Made by a program: the position numbers and the translations under genes
From: Haliea sp.
Lineage (GTDB): Bacteria > Pseudomonadota > Gammaproteobacteria > Pseudomonadales > Halieaceae
Assembly (NCBI GenBank): GCA_024642265.1
Contig: JAHEBL010000013.1
Span: 17,876-59,546, forward strand
Direction: 5' to 3'
Length of the DNA stretch: 41,671 bases
The notes under the pieces: model-generated
The model's database searches: none
What the model was told of the DNA's origin: nothing
Seen by the model: the letters and a program-made list of their open reading frames with translations, nothing else
In this document: positions 7,678-16,891 of the stretch, piece after piece
How the letters are laid out: each line of letters starts with the position of its first letter
Position numbering within the stretch: position 1 is the stretch's first letter

Positions 7678-8819
7678 CGCCTGACGAACCTGCCGGTGTC
7701 GGGTTTATCAACAGACAGTCCGAGTTCATCCCGACTGGTCGGGGCACCTGGTGTAGTCTTGTCGAACATCTTGATCTGCAGGCGGACATCGTTGGCGGAG
7801 TCCGCATAGCGCAGCGCGTCTTCCTTGCTGATAACCCCGTCCTTGTAGGCTTTGACCAGCGACTGGTCGAGGGTCTGCATGCCCAGCTCGGTGGACTTTG
7901 ACATCAGGTCCTTGATGAGGTGCACCTCACCCTTGCGGATGTAGTCCGCCACCAGCGGCGAATTCAGGAGAACCTCCACCACCGGCACCCGGCCCTTGCC
8001 ATCCTTGCGGGGCAACAGCTGCTGCGCCACCATCGATTTCAGGTTGAGCGACAGATCCATCCAGACCTGGTTGTGCATTTCCGCGGGGAAGAAGCTCTGG
8101 ATACGATCCAGTGCCTGGTTGGCGTTATTGGCGTGCAATGTACAGAGGCAGAGGTGACCCGTTTCGGCAAAGGTCAGCGCCTGCGCCATGGTTTCGGCGG
8201 AACGCACCTCGCCGATCATGATCACGTCGGGGGCCTGCCGCAGGGTGTTCTTCAGGGCCACGTCAAAGGATTCCGTATCCATGCCCACTTCGCGCTGGGT
8301 AACGATGCAGTTACCGTGGTCGTGAATGTATTCGATGGGGTCTTCAATACTGATGATATGACCGTGACTGTTCTGGTTCCGGTAACCCACCATTGACGCC
8401 AGGGACGTGGATTTACCTGTTCCGGTCGCCCCCACGAATATGACCAGGCCGCGCTTGGTCATCGAGAGTTCCTTGATGATCGGGGGCAGACCCAGTTCAT
8501 CTATGGTGGGAATGTCCGTCTGGATACGGCGAACCACCAGGCCGCATTTGCCACGCTGGACAAACGCGCTGGCGCGAAATCGGCCCAGGTCTTCGTAGCT
8601 GAGGGCGTAATTACACTCGTGGTGCTGCAGGAAATCCTGTTTCTGGTCCTCCCGCATGGTGGAGAGCACCAGTTCCCTGGCCTCTTCTTCGGACAGTGGC
8701 TGCTCGGCAATAGGGCGCAGCTCGCCATCTACCTTGATACTCGGTGGCGCCCCCGCCGATATGAAGCCATCCGACGCCCCGTCCTGCACCACTCGCTCAA
8801 GTAACTGTTCAATTATCAT
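7674..8819 (-). CDS. pilU: Type IV pilus retraction ATPase PilU
   Basis: PilU is a hexameric secretion ATPase of the PilT family, an accessory retraction motor at the inner membrane base of type IV pili. The 381 residues carry Walker A GATGTGKS at 130-137, the aspartate box around IEDPIEYIHDHGN, the Walker B region DVIMIGEVRS, and the histidine box CTLHANNANQ. It lacks the AIRNLIRE motif of PilT, which separates the two paralogues. The C-terminal tail (LGLSVDKPDTGRFVRR) is longer than in PilT. Near the start it reads DGASDGFISAG where PilT reads GASDLHLSAG. It lies 38 bases downstream of pilT, with GGGAG before its ATG, so it is almost certainly in one operon with pilT. Confidence 0.95.
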   Translation of the reverse strand: MIIEQLLERVVQDGASDGFISAGAPPSIKVDGELRPIAEQPLSEEEARELVLSTMREDQKQDFLQHHECNYALSYEDLGRFRASAFVQRGKCGLVVRRIQTDIPTIDELGLPPIIKELSMTKRGLVIFVGATGTGKSTSLASMVGYRNQNSHGHIISIEDPIEYIHDHGNCIVTQREVGMDTESFDVALKNTLRQAPDVIMIGEVRSAETMAQALTFAETGHLCLCTLHANNANQALDRIQSFFPAEMHNQVWMDLSLNLKSMVAQQLLPRKDGKGRVPVVEVLLNSPLVADYIRKGEVHLIKDLMSKSTELGMQTLDQSLVKAYKDGVISKEDALRYADSANDVRLQIKMFDKTTPGAPTSRDELGLSVDKPDTGRFVRR

Positions 8820-8857
8820 AATGACTCACTCCCTGCTGTTGCCGCGGCCCGCGCAGC

Positions 8858-9892
8858 CTAGAAGTTTTCCGGCATCCGGGCTTTTTCACGCGCGACATCC
8901 CTGGTGATAACGCGCTTTTCAACCATATCGTGCAGGCACTGGTCCATGGTCTGCATACCCAATGCGCTGCCTGTCTGGATTGCCGAGTACATCTGCGCAA
9001 CCTTGTCCTCGCGAATAAGGTTTCGGATCGCCGAAGTACCGCGCATGATTTCGTGGGCTGCCACACGACCCCCGGTGGCGCGCTTCATCAGGGTCTGGGA
9101 AATCACTGCCTGCAGTGACTCGGACAACATCGAGCGCACCATGGATTTCTCGGCCGCGGGAAATACGTCTATCACTCGGTCGATGGTTTTTGCTGCCGAG
9201 GTTGTGTGCAGGGTGCCGAATACCAGGTGACCGGTTTCCGCGGCCGTCAGGGCCAGGCGAATGGTCTCGAGGTCGCGCATCTCACCCACCAGGATAATGT
9301 CAGGGTCTTCCCGCAACGCTGAGCGCAGGGCCTCGGCGAAGCCGTGGGTATCGCGGTGCACCTCACGCTGGTTTACCAGGCATTTCTTGCTTTCGTGAAC
9401 GAATTCGATAGGGTCCTCGATGGTAAGGACGTGTTCGTACTTGTTGTCGTTGATGTAATCCATCATCGCCGCCAGTGTGGTGGACTTACCGGAGCCGGTG
9501 GGGCCGGTAACCAGAACGAGTCCCCGGGGCATCATCGATATGTCGCGAAAGACCTGGCCCATGCCAAGGTCTTCCATGCTCAGTACTTTCGATGGAATGG
9601 TCCGAAAGACGCCGCCCGCGCCCCGGTTCTGGTTGAAGGCGTTGACACGGAAACGGGCGACACCCGGGACCTCAAAGGAAAAGTCTGTCTCGAGAAATTC
9701 CTCGTAGTCCTTGCGCTGCCTGTCGTTCATGATGTCATAGATGAGCTCATGAACCTGCTTGTGATCCATGGGTGGCAGATTGATGCGGCGAATATCCCCA
9801 TCCACCCGGATCATGGGTGGCAGGCCCGCCGACAGGTGTAGGTCAGATGCCCCCTGCTTGGCGCTGAACGCCAGAAGTTCTGTTATATCCAT
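8858..9892 (-). CDS. pilT: Type IV pilus twitching motility ATPase PilT
   Basis: PilT is the main retraction ATPase that depolymerises type IV pili and drives twitching motility. With the ATG at 9892 the protein has 344 residues, the same length as the Pseudomonas protein, and starts MDITELLAFS. A strong GGGGAG sits just upstream, so the 27-residue upstream extension of the open frame is not used. Walker A GPTGSGKST is at 130-138. IEDPIEFVHESK, DPDIILVGEMRD and GTLHTTSAAKTIDR follow. The retraction-specific AIRNLIRE motif is present near residue 288. pilU follows at once. Divergent from yggS, as in Pseudomonas. Confidence 0.97.
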   Translation of the reverse strand: MDITELLAFSAKQGASDLHLSAGLPPMIRVDGDIRRINLPPMDHKQVHELIYDIMNDRQRKDYEEFLETDFSFEVPGVARFRVNAFNQNRGAGGVFRTIPSKVLSMEDLGMGQVFRDISMMPRGLVLVTGPTGSGKSTTLAAMMDYINDNKYEHVLTIEDPIEFVHESKKCLVNQREVHRDTHGFAEALRSALREDPDIILVGEMRDLETIRLALTAAETGHLVFGTLHTTSAAKTIDRVIDVFPAAEKSMVRSMLSESLQAVISQTLMKRATGGRVAAHEIMRGTSAIRNLIREDKVAQMYSAIQTGSALGMQTMDQCLHDMVEKRVITRDVAREKARMPENF

Positions 9893-10030
9893 GTGCTCCC
9901 CTGCTTGCTCCCCTGCGCTGTCCGCACCTGCGGCCGACCGCGCGATTCCCTGGCTGACGGTGCCCGGCGACAACCCGGATTCTTATTCTGCAGTCGCCCC
10001 CCATCAGAGGAATAGGCTACCATTCGCGCC

Positions 10031-10723
10031 ATGGATGAACGACTGCTTTTTGACAAAATAGCGAACTTACGCGAGAGAGTACGACTCGCCGCCGAAAAAA
10101 GCCAGCGCGCCGCCGGGGCCATACAGGTCCTCGCCGTAAGCAAGACCCAACCGGCTGAGGCCATCCGCGCTGCCTGGCGAGGCGGTCTCGATCAATTCGG
10201 CGAGAGCTACCTGCAGGAAGCCCTGGCCAAGATAAACGAGCTGCGGGACCTGCCGATCACATGGCACTTCATCGGTCCCATCCAGTCCAACAAGACCCGC
10301 CCGATTGCCGAGCACTTCGCCTGGGTGCATAGCGTTGACCGCGGCAAAATCGCACAGCGGCTCAATCAGCACCGGCCCGAATCCCTGCCGCCACTGCAGA
10401 TTTGCCTGCAGGTAAATATTTCTGGAGAGTCGAGCAAGTCGGGCGTGTCGCTGGACGAGCTGCCCCGGCTGGCGAGCGAGGTGCTGCTGTTGCCTCGCCT
10501 GCAGCTGCGCGGCCTCATGGCGATACCGGCCCCCACCAGAGACCCGGCACAACAACGCGCCGCCTTCGCGACGCTGCGCCTGGCCATGGCGCAATTGCAG
10601 CCTATCGCGCCGGCAATGGACACCCTCTCCATGGGCATGTCAGACGACCTGGAAGCGGCGATAGCGGAGGGCGCAACCATGCTGCGGGTGGGCAGCGGGA
10701 TATTCGGGCCGCGCAACAGGTGA
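10031..10723 (+). CDS. yggS: YggS family pyridoxal phosphate homeostasis protein
   Basis: YggS (PLPBP/PROSC family) is a small PLP-binding barrel protein without known catalytic activity that keeps free PLP and amino-acid pools in balance. The 230 residues include IQVLAVSKTQ with the PLP lysine at about residue 38, FGESYLQEAL, WHFIGPIQSNKTR near residue 80, LQVNISGESSKSG, LRGLMAIPAP, and the closing SMGMSDDLEAAIAEGATMLRVGSGIFG, which binds phosphate. Its place divergent from pilT and upstream of proC and yggT is a well-known conserved arrangement. proC starts 70 bases downstream with a TTG codon. Confidence 0.96.
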   Translation: MDERLLFDKIANLRERVRLAAEKSQRAAGAIQVLAVSKTQPAEAIRAAWRGGLDQFGESYLQEALAKINELRDLPITWHFIGPIQSNKTRPIAEHFAWVHSVDRGKIAQRLNQHRPESLPPLQICLQVNISGESSKSGVSLDELPRLASEVLLLPRLQLRGLMAIPAPTRDPAQQRAAFATLRLAMAQLQPIAPAMDTLSMGMSDDLEAAIAEGATMLRVGSGIFGPRNR

Positions 10724-10793
10724 TTTTGCCGGAAGCCGCCGTGTATACTGGCGGACTGATTTTCCAGCATCAAACAGTTAACGGGCAGGTTTC

Positions 10794-11615
10794 TTGAACA
10801 CACCCCACATAGCATTTATCGGCGCCGGCAACATGGCCAGCAGCATTATCGGCGGGCTCATCGACAGCGGTCATCCCGCCGGGATGATCAGCGCCGCCGA
10901 CCCTTTCCCGGCCAGCCTGGAACGGCTGGCAGCCATCGCGCCTGTCAGGCTGTGTGCCGACAACGCGGCAGCTGCAGCCGATGCGGATGTGGTGATCATG
11001 GCGGTCAAGCCGCAGGTCATGGCCGCAGCCACCAACAGTATTGCCCGGGCAGTGCGCGCCAGGCGCGCCCTGGTGATTTCCATTGCCGCCGGGATCACCA
11101 TTGCCAGCATGCAGGCGCGGCTCGGTCCGGAGGCGGCTATTGTGCGCTGCATGCCCAACACGCCGGCCCTGCTGGGTTGCGGCGCGAGCGCACTGTTTGC
11201 CAACGCCAGGGTATCAGCCGCCCAACGCGACCATGCCCAGGCCATCCTGGGGGCTGTCGGCATCACCCGCTGGGTATCGGACGAGGACGCGCTGGATGCC
11301 ATCACGGCCCTGTCCGGTAGCGGCCCGGCCTACTTTTTCCTGCTGATGGAGGCCATGATCGATGCCGGCTGTGGACTGGGGCTGGACCGCGAGACGGCCA
11401 CCGCCATGACCCTGCAAACCGGCCTGGGCGCCGCCCGCATGGCGCTGGAAAGCGATGTGGACCTGGCGGAACTGCGCCGGCGCGTGACGAGCCCGGGTGG
11501 TACCACAGAGCAAGCCATATTGAGTTTTGAAGACAACGGCCTGCGCAAGCTGGTTGCGGATGCCCTGCACGCCGCGTCCGATCGCGCCGCCGCAATGGCC
11601 AGGGAAATGGGCTAG
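10794..11615 (+). CDS. proC: Pyrroline-5-carboxylate reductase
   Basis: ProC uses NAD(P)H to reduce pyrroline-5-carboxylate to proline, the last step of proline synthesis. The 273 residues begin with the Rossmann motif IAFIGAGNMASSIIGG. AVKPQVM, RCMPNTPALLG, and the C-terminal ALSGSGPAYFFLLMEAM and VTSPGGTTEQAI are all strong ProC signatures. The start is TTG at 10794. No in-frame ATG exists before codon 14, which already lies inside the Rossmann motif, and GGCAGG lies upstream at a workable distance. It sits in the yggS-proC-yggT run, and the yggT start follows 31 bases after its stop. Confidence 0.96.
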   Translation: MNTPHIAFIGAGNMASSIIGGLIDSGHPAGMISAADPFPASLERLAAIAPVRLCADNAAAAADADVVIMAVKPQVMAAATNSIARAVRARRALVISIAAGITIASMQARLGPEAAIVRCMPNTPALLGCGASALFANARVSAAQRDHAQAILGAVGITRWVSDEDALDAITALSGSGPAYFFLLMEAMIDAGCGLGLDRETATAMTLQTGLGAARMALESDVDLAELRRRVTSPGGTTEQAILSFEDNGLRKLVADALHAASDRAAAMAREMG

Positions 11616-11646
11616 CCCCGAACAAGGATCTGGAGAATATCGATTC

Positions 11647-12234
11647 ATGAGCGCAATCAACGAAATCCTGGGCTACCTGGTACAGACATTCCTGAGTCTG
11701 TACCTGGTGGCAATGCTGCTGCGGTTTTTGCTGCAACTGGTTCGTGCCGACTTTTACAACCCGATCAGCCAGTTCCTCGTGAAGGTGACCAATCCGCTGG
11801 TCATACCCCTGCGCCGGGTCATTCCGGGGCTGGGCGGCCTGGACATGGCATCACTGGTATTGGCCGTATTGCTGCAATTGGCGGGCATCGTCCTGCTGCT
11901 TAAGATCAATGGCCTGGCACTGCCGGGCGTCTTTACCCTGCTGCTGTGGTCGGTGCTGGGCGTGATCGGCCTGCTGGTGAACATCTATTTCTTTGCCCTG
12001 CTGGGCATGATTATCCTGAGCTGGGTAGCCGCCGGCAGTCGCCACCCTGCCATTTACCTGCTGTACCAGATCACCGAGCCCGTGATGGCTCCCTTCCGGA
12101 AGGTGCTGCCGGCTATGGGTGGCATGGATTTTTCGCCGATACTCGTCTTCATACTGATCAATATTATCCAGATAGCGCTGCGCCACATGGCGCAGGCAGC
12201 AGGCCTGCACCCCGCGCTGGTGATAGGTATCTGA
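11647..12234 (+). CDS. yggT: YggT family integral membrane protein
   Basis: This is a 195-residue membrane protein with two tandem YGGT repeats. Each has a hydrophobic hairpin and the amphipathic pattern seen in [29 protein letters not shown] (spread over about 38-66) and, in the second half, [28 protein letters not shown] (about 145-172). At least four membrane segments are visible. The family is linked to osmotic stress tolerance in E. coli and to cell shape or division in chloroplast and cyanobacterial relatives; its molecular role is not settled. I chose the ATG at 11647, preceded by GGAG; a longer open frame begins inside proC and has no support. metX starts 7 bases after the stop. Confidence 0.92.
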   Translation: MSAINEILGYLVQTFLSLYLVAMLLRFLLQLVRADFYNPISQFLVKVTNPLVIPLRRVIPGLGGLDMASLVLAVLLQLAGIVLLLKINGLALPGVFTLLLWSVLGVIGLLVNIYFFALLGMIILSWVAAGSRHPAIYLLYQITEPVMAPFRKVLPAMGGMDFSPILVFILINIIQIALRHMAQAAGLHPALVIGI

Positions 12235-12241
12235 AACCGCC

Positions 12242-13390
12242 TTGAGCACGCCAGCCGACAAGCGCTCAGTGGGTATCGTCGAACCCCGCATCGCACGCTT
12301 TGACCAGCCACTGCCACTGGCCTGCGGCCGTGATTTGGCCGATTACCAGCTGGTTTATGAAACCTATGGTGAACTCAACGAGGAACGCAGTAACGCCGTA
12401 CTCGTCTGTCACGCCCTGAGCGGTAATCATCATGCCGCCGGTTACCACAGTGCTGAGGATAAAAAACCCGGTTGGTGGGATGAGTGTATCGGCCCGGGCA
12501 AGCCTGTCGATACCGATCGTTTCTTCGTAGTGAGCCTCAATAACATAGGCGGCTGCCACGGCTCCACAGGACCCACTTCCATCAACCCCCGGACCGGCGA
12601 GCCCTGGGGCCCTGACTTCCCGCCGCTGCGGGCAAGGGACTGGGTCAACAGCCAGGCCCGGCTGGCGGACTATCTGGGTATCGATTGTTGGGCAGCGATA
12701 GTGGGCGGCAGCCTGGGCGGCATGCAGGCCATGCGCTGGGCGCTGGAATACCCGGACCGCGTCCGGCACTGCATCGTGATAGCCGCGGCCATGAAACTGA
12801 GCGCGCAAAACCTCGCCTTCAACGAGGTCGCCCGGCAGGCGATCATGTCAGACCCGGACTTTGCGGATGGCCATTACCAGGCGCGTGGCACGGTCCCCGC
12901 CCGGGGCCTGGGCCTGGCGCGCATGGTCGGGCATATTACCTACCTGTCAGATCACGCCATGGCCAGCAAGTTTGGCCGGGACCTGCGCTCGGGCAGTTTC
13001 GAGCAGGGTGACGAGCAAAACGTGGAGTTCCAGGTGCAGAGCTACCTGCGCTACCAGGGCAGCCAGTTCTCCGGCAGCTTTGACGCCAACACCTATATGC
13101 TGATGACCCGCGCACTCGATTATTTTGACCTGGCCCGCGAGTATGACAACGATCCCGTGGCAGCGTTTCGCCACTCAAGCTGCAGCTTCCTGGTAATCTC
13201 TTTTTCCACCGACTGGCGTTTTTCACCGGAGCGCTCCCGGGAGATAGTGAACGCCCTGATTGCGGCCGACCGGCCTGTCACCTACGCTGAAATCGAGGCG
13301 GACGAGGGGCACGATGCCTTCCTGTTGCCAATCCCGCGCTATATGGATGTGTTCTCGGCCTATATGCGCAGGGTGGGGGTAAGGAACTGA
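12242..13390 (+). CDS. metX: Homoserine O-succinyltransferase / O-acetyltransferase MetX
   Basis: MetX is an alpha/beta-hydrolase-fold acyltransferase that activates homoserine for methionine synthesis. The 382 residues contain [12 protein letters not shown], the nucleophile elbow [10 protein letters not shown] with serine near residue 156, the triad aspartate in STDWRFSPE, and the histidine in DEGHDAFLL. In Pseudomonas-type gammaproteobacteria this family (MetXS) uses succinyl-CoA, and the metX-metW pairing supports that version here, but donor choice depends on a few residues I cannot assign safely. The start is TTG at 12242, with only a weak ribosome site, 7 bases after yggT, suggesting translational coupling. 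Its TGA shares one base with the metW ATG. Confidence 0.94.
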   Translation: MSTPADKRSVGIVEPRIARFDQPLPLACGRDLADYQLVYETYGELNEERSNAVLVCHALSGNHHAAGYHSAEDKKPGWWDECIGPGKPVDTDRFFVVSLNNIGGCHGSTGPTSINPRTGEPWGPDFPPLRARDWVNSQARLADYLGIDCWAAIVGGSLGGMQAMRWALEYPDRVRHCIVIAAAMKLSAQNLAFNEVARQAIMSDPDFADGHYQARGTVPARGLGLARMVGHITYLSDHAMASKFGRDLRSGSFEQGDEQNVEFQVQSYLRYQGSQFSGSFDANTYMLMTRALDYFDLAREYDNDPVAAFRHSSCSFLVISFSTDWRFSPERSREIVNALIAADRPVTYAEIEADEGHDAFLLPIPRYMDVFSAYMRRVGVRN

Positions 13391-13980
13391 TGCGCCTGGA
13401 CCTGACCCACATCCAGCGCTGGATCGTCCCCGGCTCCAGGGTACTCGACCTGGGCTGCGGTAACGGCGAGTTCCTGCAACTGCTGCGGGACCAGCGGCAG
13501 GTGCGCGGAACCGGCATCGAGATCGACCCGCATGAAATTACCAGCGCTATCGCCCGCGGCCTGAATATCGTCGAACAGAACCTTGACCGGGGTTTGGCCA
13601 ACTTTCCCGACCAGAGTTTTGATACCGTGGTGTTGGCGCATGCCCTGCAGGCGGTACACTTTCCCGACCGGGTGCTGGACGAAATGCTGCGCATCGGCCG
13701 CGAGGGCATTGTGACCTTCCCCAATTTCGGCCACTGGCGCTGCCGGCTGTATCTCGGCACCCGGGGCAAAATGCCGGTGTCGCGTTTTATGCCGTATAAC
13801 TGGTACGACACACCCAATATTCATTTTTGCACGGTGAAAGATTTTGAGGCGCTCTGTGAGCAGAAAAATATCCGGATACTGGCGCGGGACGTGGTGGGCA
13901 ACACCGAGCGACAGCCACTGCTGGCCAGCACCTGGCCCAACCTGTTCGCCACCACGGCGATTTACCACATTACCCGCTGA
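13390..13980 (+). CDS. metW: Methionine biosynthesis protein MetW
   Basis: MetW is a class I methyltransferase-fold protein of 196 residues that works with MetX in methionine synthesis; genetic work in Pseudomonas and relatives shows the pair is needed, and MetW is thought to assist MetX. The SAM-type glycine motif VLDLGCGNGEFLQLL is near residues 18-32. GTGIEIDPHEI, FDTVVLAHALQAV and GREGIVTFPNFGHWRCRLYL follow and are diagnostic. The ATG overlaps the metX stop (TGATG), a clear sign of translational coupling. The DUF4426 gene begins 1 base after its stop. Confidence 0.96.
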   Translation: MRLDLTHIQRWIVPGSRVLDLGCGNGEFLQLLRDQRQVRGTGIEIDPHEITSAIARGLNIVEQNLDRGLANFPDQSFDTVVLAHALQAVHFPDRVLDEMLRIGREGIVTFPNFGHWRCRLYLGTRGKMPVSRFMPYNWYDTPNIHFCTVKDFEALCEQKNIRILARDVVGNTERQPLLASTWPNLFATTAIYHITR

Positions 13981-13981
13981 T

Positions 13982-14425
13982 ATGGTTGCATTGGCCAGAT
14001 GTCTACTGCTCGCAAGCCTTGTCGTGTGGGGCATTGCCGACGCCGCGGCACAGCAATCGGAGAGGTTTGGACCCTATGAGCTGCACTACAGTGTGGTCAA
14101 CACCACATTCCTGGCGCCGGAGGTCGCGGCCAACTACGGCATCGTACGTGGCAAGAAGCGGGCCATCCTCACACTCGCGGTGCGCGAGCACATCGGTGAC
14201 AGCAGTGAAACAAGGGTCACGCAGCTGCAGGGGCACACCTGGGACCTGATCCAGAACCAGACGCTGGACTTCCTCGAGATCCGCGAGGGCGAGGCCGTTT
14301 ACTATATAGCGGACTTCAAATTCATCAACGAGGAATGGCGCTTCTTCGAAGTGAACTTCAGGCCCGAGGGCGCGGAGCAGACCTACACGTTCGAGTTCAA
14401 GCACCAGCTCTACGTCGACCAATGA
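13982..14425 (+). CDS. DUF4426 domain-containing exported protein
   Basis: This 147-residue protein has a signal peptide of about 24 residues (hydrophobic core [15 protein letters not shown], cleavage probably after AAA). The mature part is a compact beta-rich domain with [35 protein letters not shown] and [19 protein letters not shown], matching DUF4426. The function is unknown. Members usually sit between metW and rdgB in Pseudomonas-like genomes, as here. I chose the ATG at 13982, one base after metW; the open frame that starts earlier runs inside metW and is not used. Its stop overlaps the rdgB start by four bases (ATGA). The protein probably resides in the periplasm. Confidence 0.88.
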   Translation: MVALARCLLLASLVVWGIADAAAQQSERFGPYELHYSVVNTTFLAPEVAANYGIVRGKKRAILTLAVREHIGDSSETRVTQLQGHTWDLIQNQTLDFLEIREGEAVYYIADFKFINEEWRFFEVNFRPEGAEQTYTFEFKHQLYVDQ

Positions 14426-15027
14426 ACAATTCACCACAGGGGCGGGTCGTGGTACTGGCCAGCGGCAACGCCGGCAAGCTGCGAGAGCTCGCGGGCATAC
14501 TTGCGCCGCTGGGGATGCTACTGCAATCACAGGCTGATTTTGATGTCCCGGAGGTCGAGGAAAACGGGCTCAGCTTTGTTGAAAACGCGATCATCAAGGC
14601 GCGGGCGGCAAGCCGGGCCAGCGGACACCCGGCGATCGCCGATGACTCCGGCCTGGAAGTGGATTTTCTGGGCGGCGCACCCGGAATTCACTCCGCGCGG
14701 TATTCAGGCGCGGGCGATGCCGCCAACAACAGCAAACTGCTGGCCGCACTCGATGGGCTGCAACCGGAGCAGCGCAGCGCTCGCTTCCAGTGCGCACTCG
14801 TCTATATGCGCCACCCCCTGGACCCCATGCCCCTGGTCTGCCAGGCCAGCTGGGAAGGGCGCATCCTCGAAGCCCCCCGCGGTGCCAACGGCTTCGGCTA
14901 CGACCCGCTGTTCCATGTACCCGAGCACAACTGCAGTTCTGCCGAGCTGGCGCCGGAACTGAAAAACCGGATCAGCCACCGCGCCCGGGCCAGCGCGCTT
15001 CTGCTCGAGGCCCTGCGCCAGCGCTGA
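14422..15027 (+). CDS. rdgB: RdgB/HAM1 family non-canonical purine NTP pyrophosphatase
   Basis: RdgB hydrolyses dITP, XTP and related deaminated purine nucleotides to monophosphates, keeping them out of DNA. The 201 residues have the usual motifs: [16 protein letters not shown] near the start with the conserved lysine, [30 protein letters not shown] with the catalytic acid residues, and [15 protein letters not shown] near residue 155, followed by [10 protein letters not shown]. The ATG at 14422 overlaps the DUF4426 stop by four bases; the longer upstream frame is an artefact. Its TGA shares a base with the hemW ATG, so the metX-metW-DUF4426-rdgB-hemW series looks translationally coupled throughout. 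Confidence 0.96.
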   Translation: MNNSPQGRVVVLASGNAGKLRELAGILAPLGMLLQSQADFDVPEVEENGLSFVENAIIKARAASRASGHPAIADDSGLEVDFLGGAPGIHSARYSGAGDAANNSKLLAALDGLQPEQRSARFQCALVYMRHPLDPMPLVCQASWEGRILEAPRGANGFGYDPLFHVPEHNCSSAELAPELKNRISHRARASALLLEALRQR

Positions 15028-16169
15028 TGCAAGCCATTCCCCTGGGCCTTTACATCCACCTGCCCTGGTGTGAGCGCAAATGCCCCTACTGTGATTTCAA
15101 CTCCCACGAGGCCCGGGTTATCCCGGAAGCAGACTACGTGGATGCCCTGTTGCGGGACCTGGAAATCGACAGCGCGCTGGCAGCGGGCCGGACTGTTTCG
15201 AGCCTGTTTATAGGCGGTGGCACCCCCAGCCTGTTTTCCACCCGGGCGATAGCCCGGCTGCTGGCCGGTATCGGTTCACTGGTGGAGTTGTCGCCTTCAC
15301 TGGAAGCGACCATGGAGGCCAACCCGGGCAGTGCCGAGGCCGAAAAGTTCGCCGGCTTTCGGGCCGCGGGTATCAATCGGCTGTCCCTCGGTGTACAGAG
15401 TTTTGACGATACGCAGCTGCAGGCGCTCGGCCGTGTCCACTCCAGCGACCAGGCCCGGGCCGCCATCGAGTACGCCCGGGAGGCGGGGTTTAAAAGCTTC
15501 AACATCGACCTGATGCACGGCCTGCCCGGGCAAACCGTGGCAGGTGCCGAGGCGGATTTAAGCGCCGCGCTGGCCTATGGCCCGCCCCATCTGTCCTGGT
15601 ACCAGTTGACCATCGAGCCAAACACCGTGTTTCACAAACGGCCACCGCTGCTGCCGGTCGAAGACGCACTGGCGGAAATACAGGAAGCCGGGGAACACAT
15701 TCTGGTGGCCGCCGGCTATCGGCAGTACGAGGTTTCCGCCTATAGCCAGCCCGGGTTCCGCTGTCGTCACAACCTCAACTACTGGTCGTTTGGTGACTAT
15801 CTGGGCATTGGCGCGGGGGCGCACGGCAAGGTCAGTTGCGCGGACGGCAGCATCCAGCGCTACGCCAAAAAGCGCCAGCCGGCTGACTACATGGCTGCCG
15901 CGGGGGAGACGTTCACCGCCAGGCGGCACGAACTGTCAGCAGTCGACCGCACCGGCGAGTTCATGCTGAACGCGCTGCGCCTCAACGAGGGTTTCAGCCT
16001 GGACCAGTTCAGCGGGCGCACCGGGCAGGACCCTGCTGCCATCGAAGCTACCCTGCAAAACCTGGCGCGGCGGGGATTGCTTGAAACCGAGGGCGAACAG
16101 ATAAGGGCGAGCGAGCTGGGCCGGCGCTTTCTCGACACCGTCATCGCCGAGTTCTTCCCCGACCAGTAG
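15027..16169 (+). CDS. hemW: Radical SAM protein HemW
   Basis: HemW is a radical SAM protein related to the oxygen-independent coproporphyrinogen oxidase HemN, but characterised members bind heme and act as heme chaperones. With the ATG at 15027 the protein has 380 residues. The iron-sulfur triad is C15, C19 and C22 in CERKCPYCDF. FIGGGTPSLF, MEANPG, NRLSLGVQSF and the DLMHGLPGQT loop follow, then HNLNYWSFGDYLGIGAGAHGK, a HemW signature. It lacks the extra N-terminal cysteine arrangement of HemN, which favours the chaperone assignment. The start overlaps the rdgB stop. It converges with trmB across 16 bases. Confidence 0.95.
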   Translation: MQAIPLGLYIHLPWCERKCPYCDFNSHEARVIPEADYVDALLRDLEIDSALAAGRTVSSLFIGGGTPSLFSTRAIARLLAGIGSLVELSPSLEATMEANPGSAEAEKFAGFRAAGINRLSLGVQSFDDTQLQALGRVHSSDQARAAIEYAREAGFKSFNIDLMHGLPGQTVAGAEADLSAALAYGPPHLSWYQLTIEPNTVFHKRPPLLPVEDALAEIQEAGEHILVAAGYRQYEVSAYSQPGFRCRHNLNYWSFGDYLGIGAGAHGKVSCADGSIQRYAKKRQPADYMAAAGETFTARRHELSAVDRTGEFMLNALRLNEGFSLDQFSGRTGQDPAAIEATLQNLARRGLLETEGEQIRASELGRRFLDTVIAEFFPDQ

Positions 16170-16185
16170 ACCGGCAGGAGCGGTT

Positions 16186-16884
16186 TCAGGGGGCTGGCGC
16201 GCGGCGCCTGAATACCAGATCCCACACCCCGTGTCCCAGGCGCTCGCCGCGCAATTCGAACTTGGTAAGTGGGCGGTAGTCGGGCCTGGGGGCAAACTCC
16301 CCCTGACCGCACTCGTTGACTATGCCGGGCTCGGCGGAAAGGACTTCCATCATCTGCAGGGCATAATGCTCCCAGTCAGTGGCCAGGTGCAGCGTTCCGC
16401 CCTCTTTCAGCCGGCTGACCAGCCGGGCGATAAAGGGCGGCTGGATCAGACGTCGCTTGTTGTGCTTCTTCTTGTGCCAGGGGTCCGGGAAAAATATCTG
16501 TATGCCATCCAGGGAGGCGGGCGGTATGCAGTCCTGCAGGATCTCCACGGCATCGTGGCAGTACACACGGATATTATCGACACCCTGTTCCGCCATCGTG
16601 TGCAGCAGTTTGCCAACGCCCGGGCGGTGTACCTCGATTCCGACAAAATTGGTGGCGGGCGCTGCGGCGGCCATGTCCACCAGGGACTGGCCCATACCGA
16701 AGCCGATCTCCAGCACCCGCGGACCGGCCCTGCCGAAGCAGGCGTCGAAATCCAGAATGCCGTCGCCATGTTCCAGGCCCCAGCGTTCCCAGTTCTGGTC
16801 AAAGGCGCGTTGCTGGGCCGGGGTCATGCGACCGGTACGCAGGACGTAGCTGCGAATGGGTCGCCTGGTTTCAGATTCAGTCAA
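16186..16884 (-). CDS. trmB: tRNA (guanine(46)-N(7))-methyltransferase
   Basis: TrmB methylates G46 in the variable loop of many tRNAs using S-adenosylmethionine. The SAM loop [16 protein letters not shown] lies near residues 55-70. The [14 protein letters not shown] segment and [21 protein letters not shown], which forms the tRNA and active site strand, are diagnostic, as is [14 protein letters not shown]. The most likely start is TTG at 16884, giving 232 residues that begin [20 protein letters not shown], like known homologues. It lies 7 bases after the stop of the DUF423 gene. An ATG further upstream would run 90 bases into that gene. No good Shine-Dalgarno is visible, so coupling to the upstream gene is likely. 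Confidence 0.93.
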   Translation of the reverse strand: MTESETRRPIRSYVLRTGRMTPAQQRAFDQNWERWGLEHGDGILDFDACFGRAGPRVLEIGFGMGQSLVDMAAAAPATNFVGIEVHRPGVGKLLHTMAEQGVDNIRVYCHDAVEILQDCIPPASLDGIQIFFPDPWHKKKHNKRRLIQPPFIARLVSRLKEGGTLHLATDWEHYALQMMEVLSAEPGIVNECGQGEFAPRPDYRPLTKFELRGERLGHGVWDLVFRRRAPAP

Positions 16885-16891
16885 ACCGGTG

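Noticed and set aside
9893-9973. N-terminal extension of PilT
   Set aside because: The 344-residue form from 9892 matches the known length and has a strong ribosome site; the extension is low-complexity and lies in the divergent promoter region.
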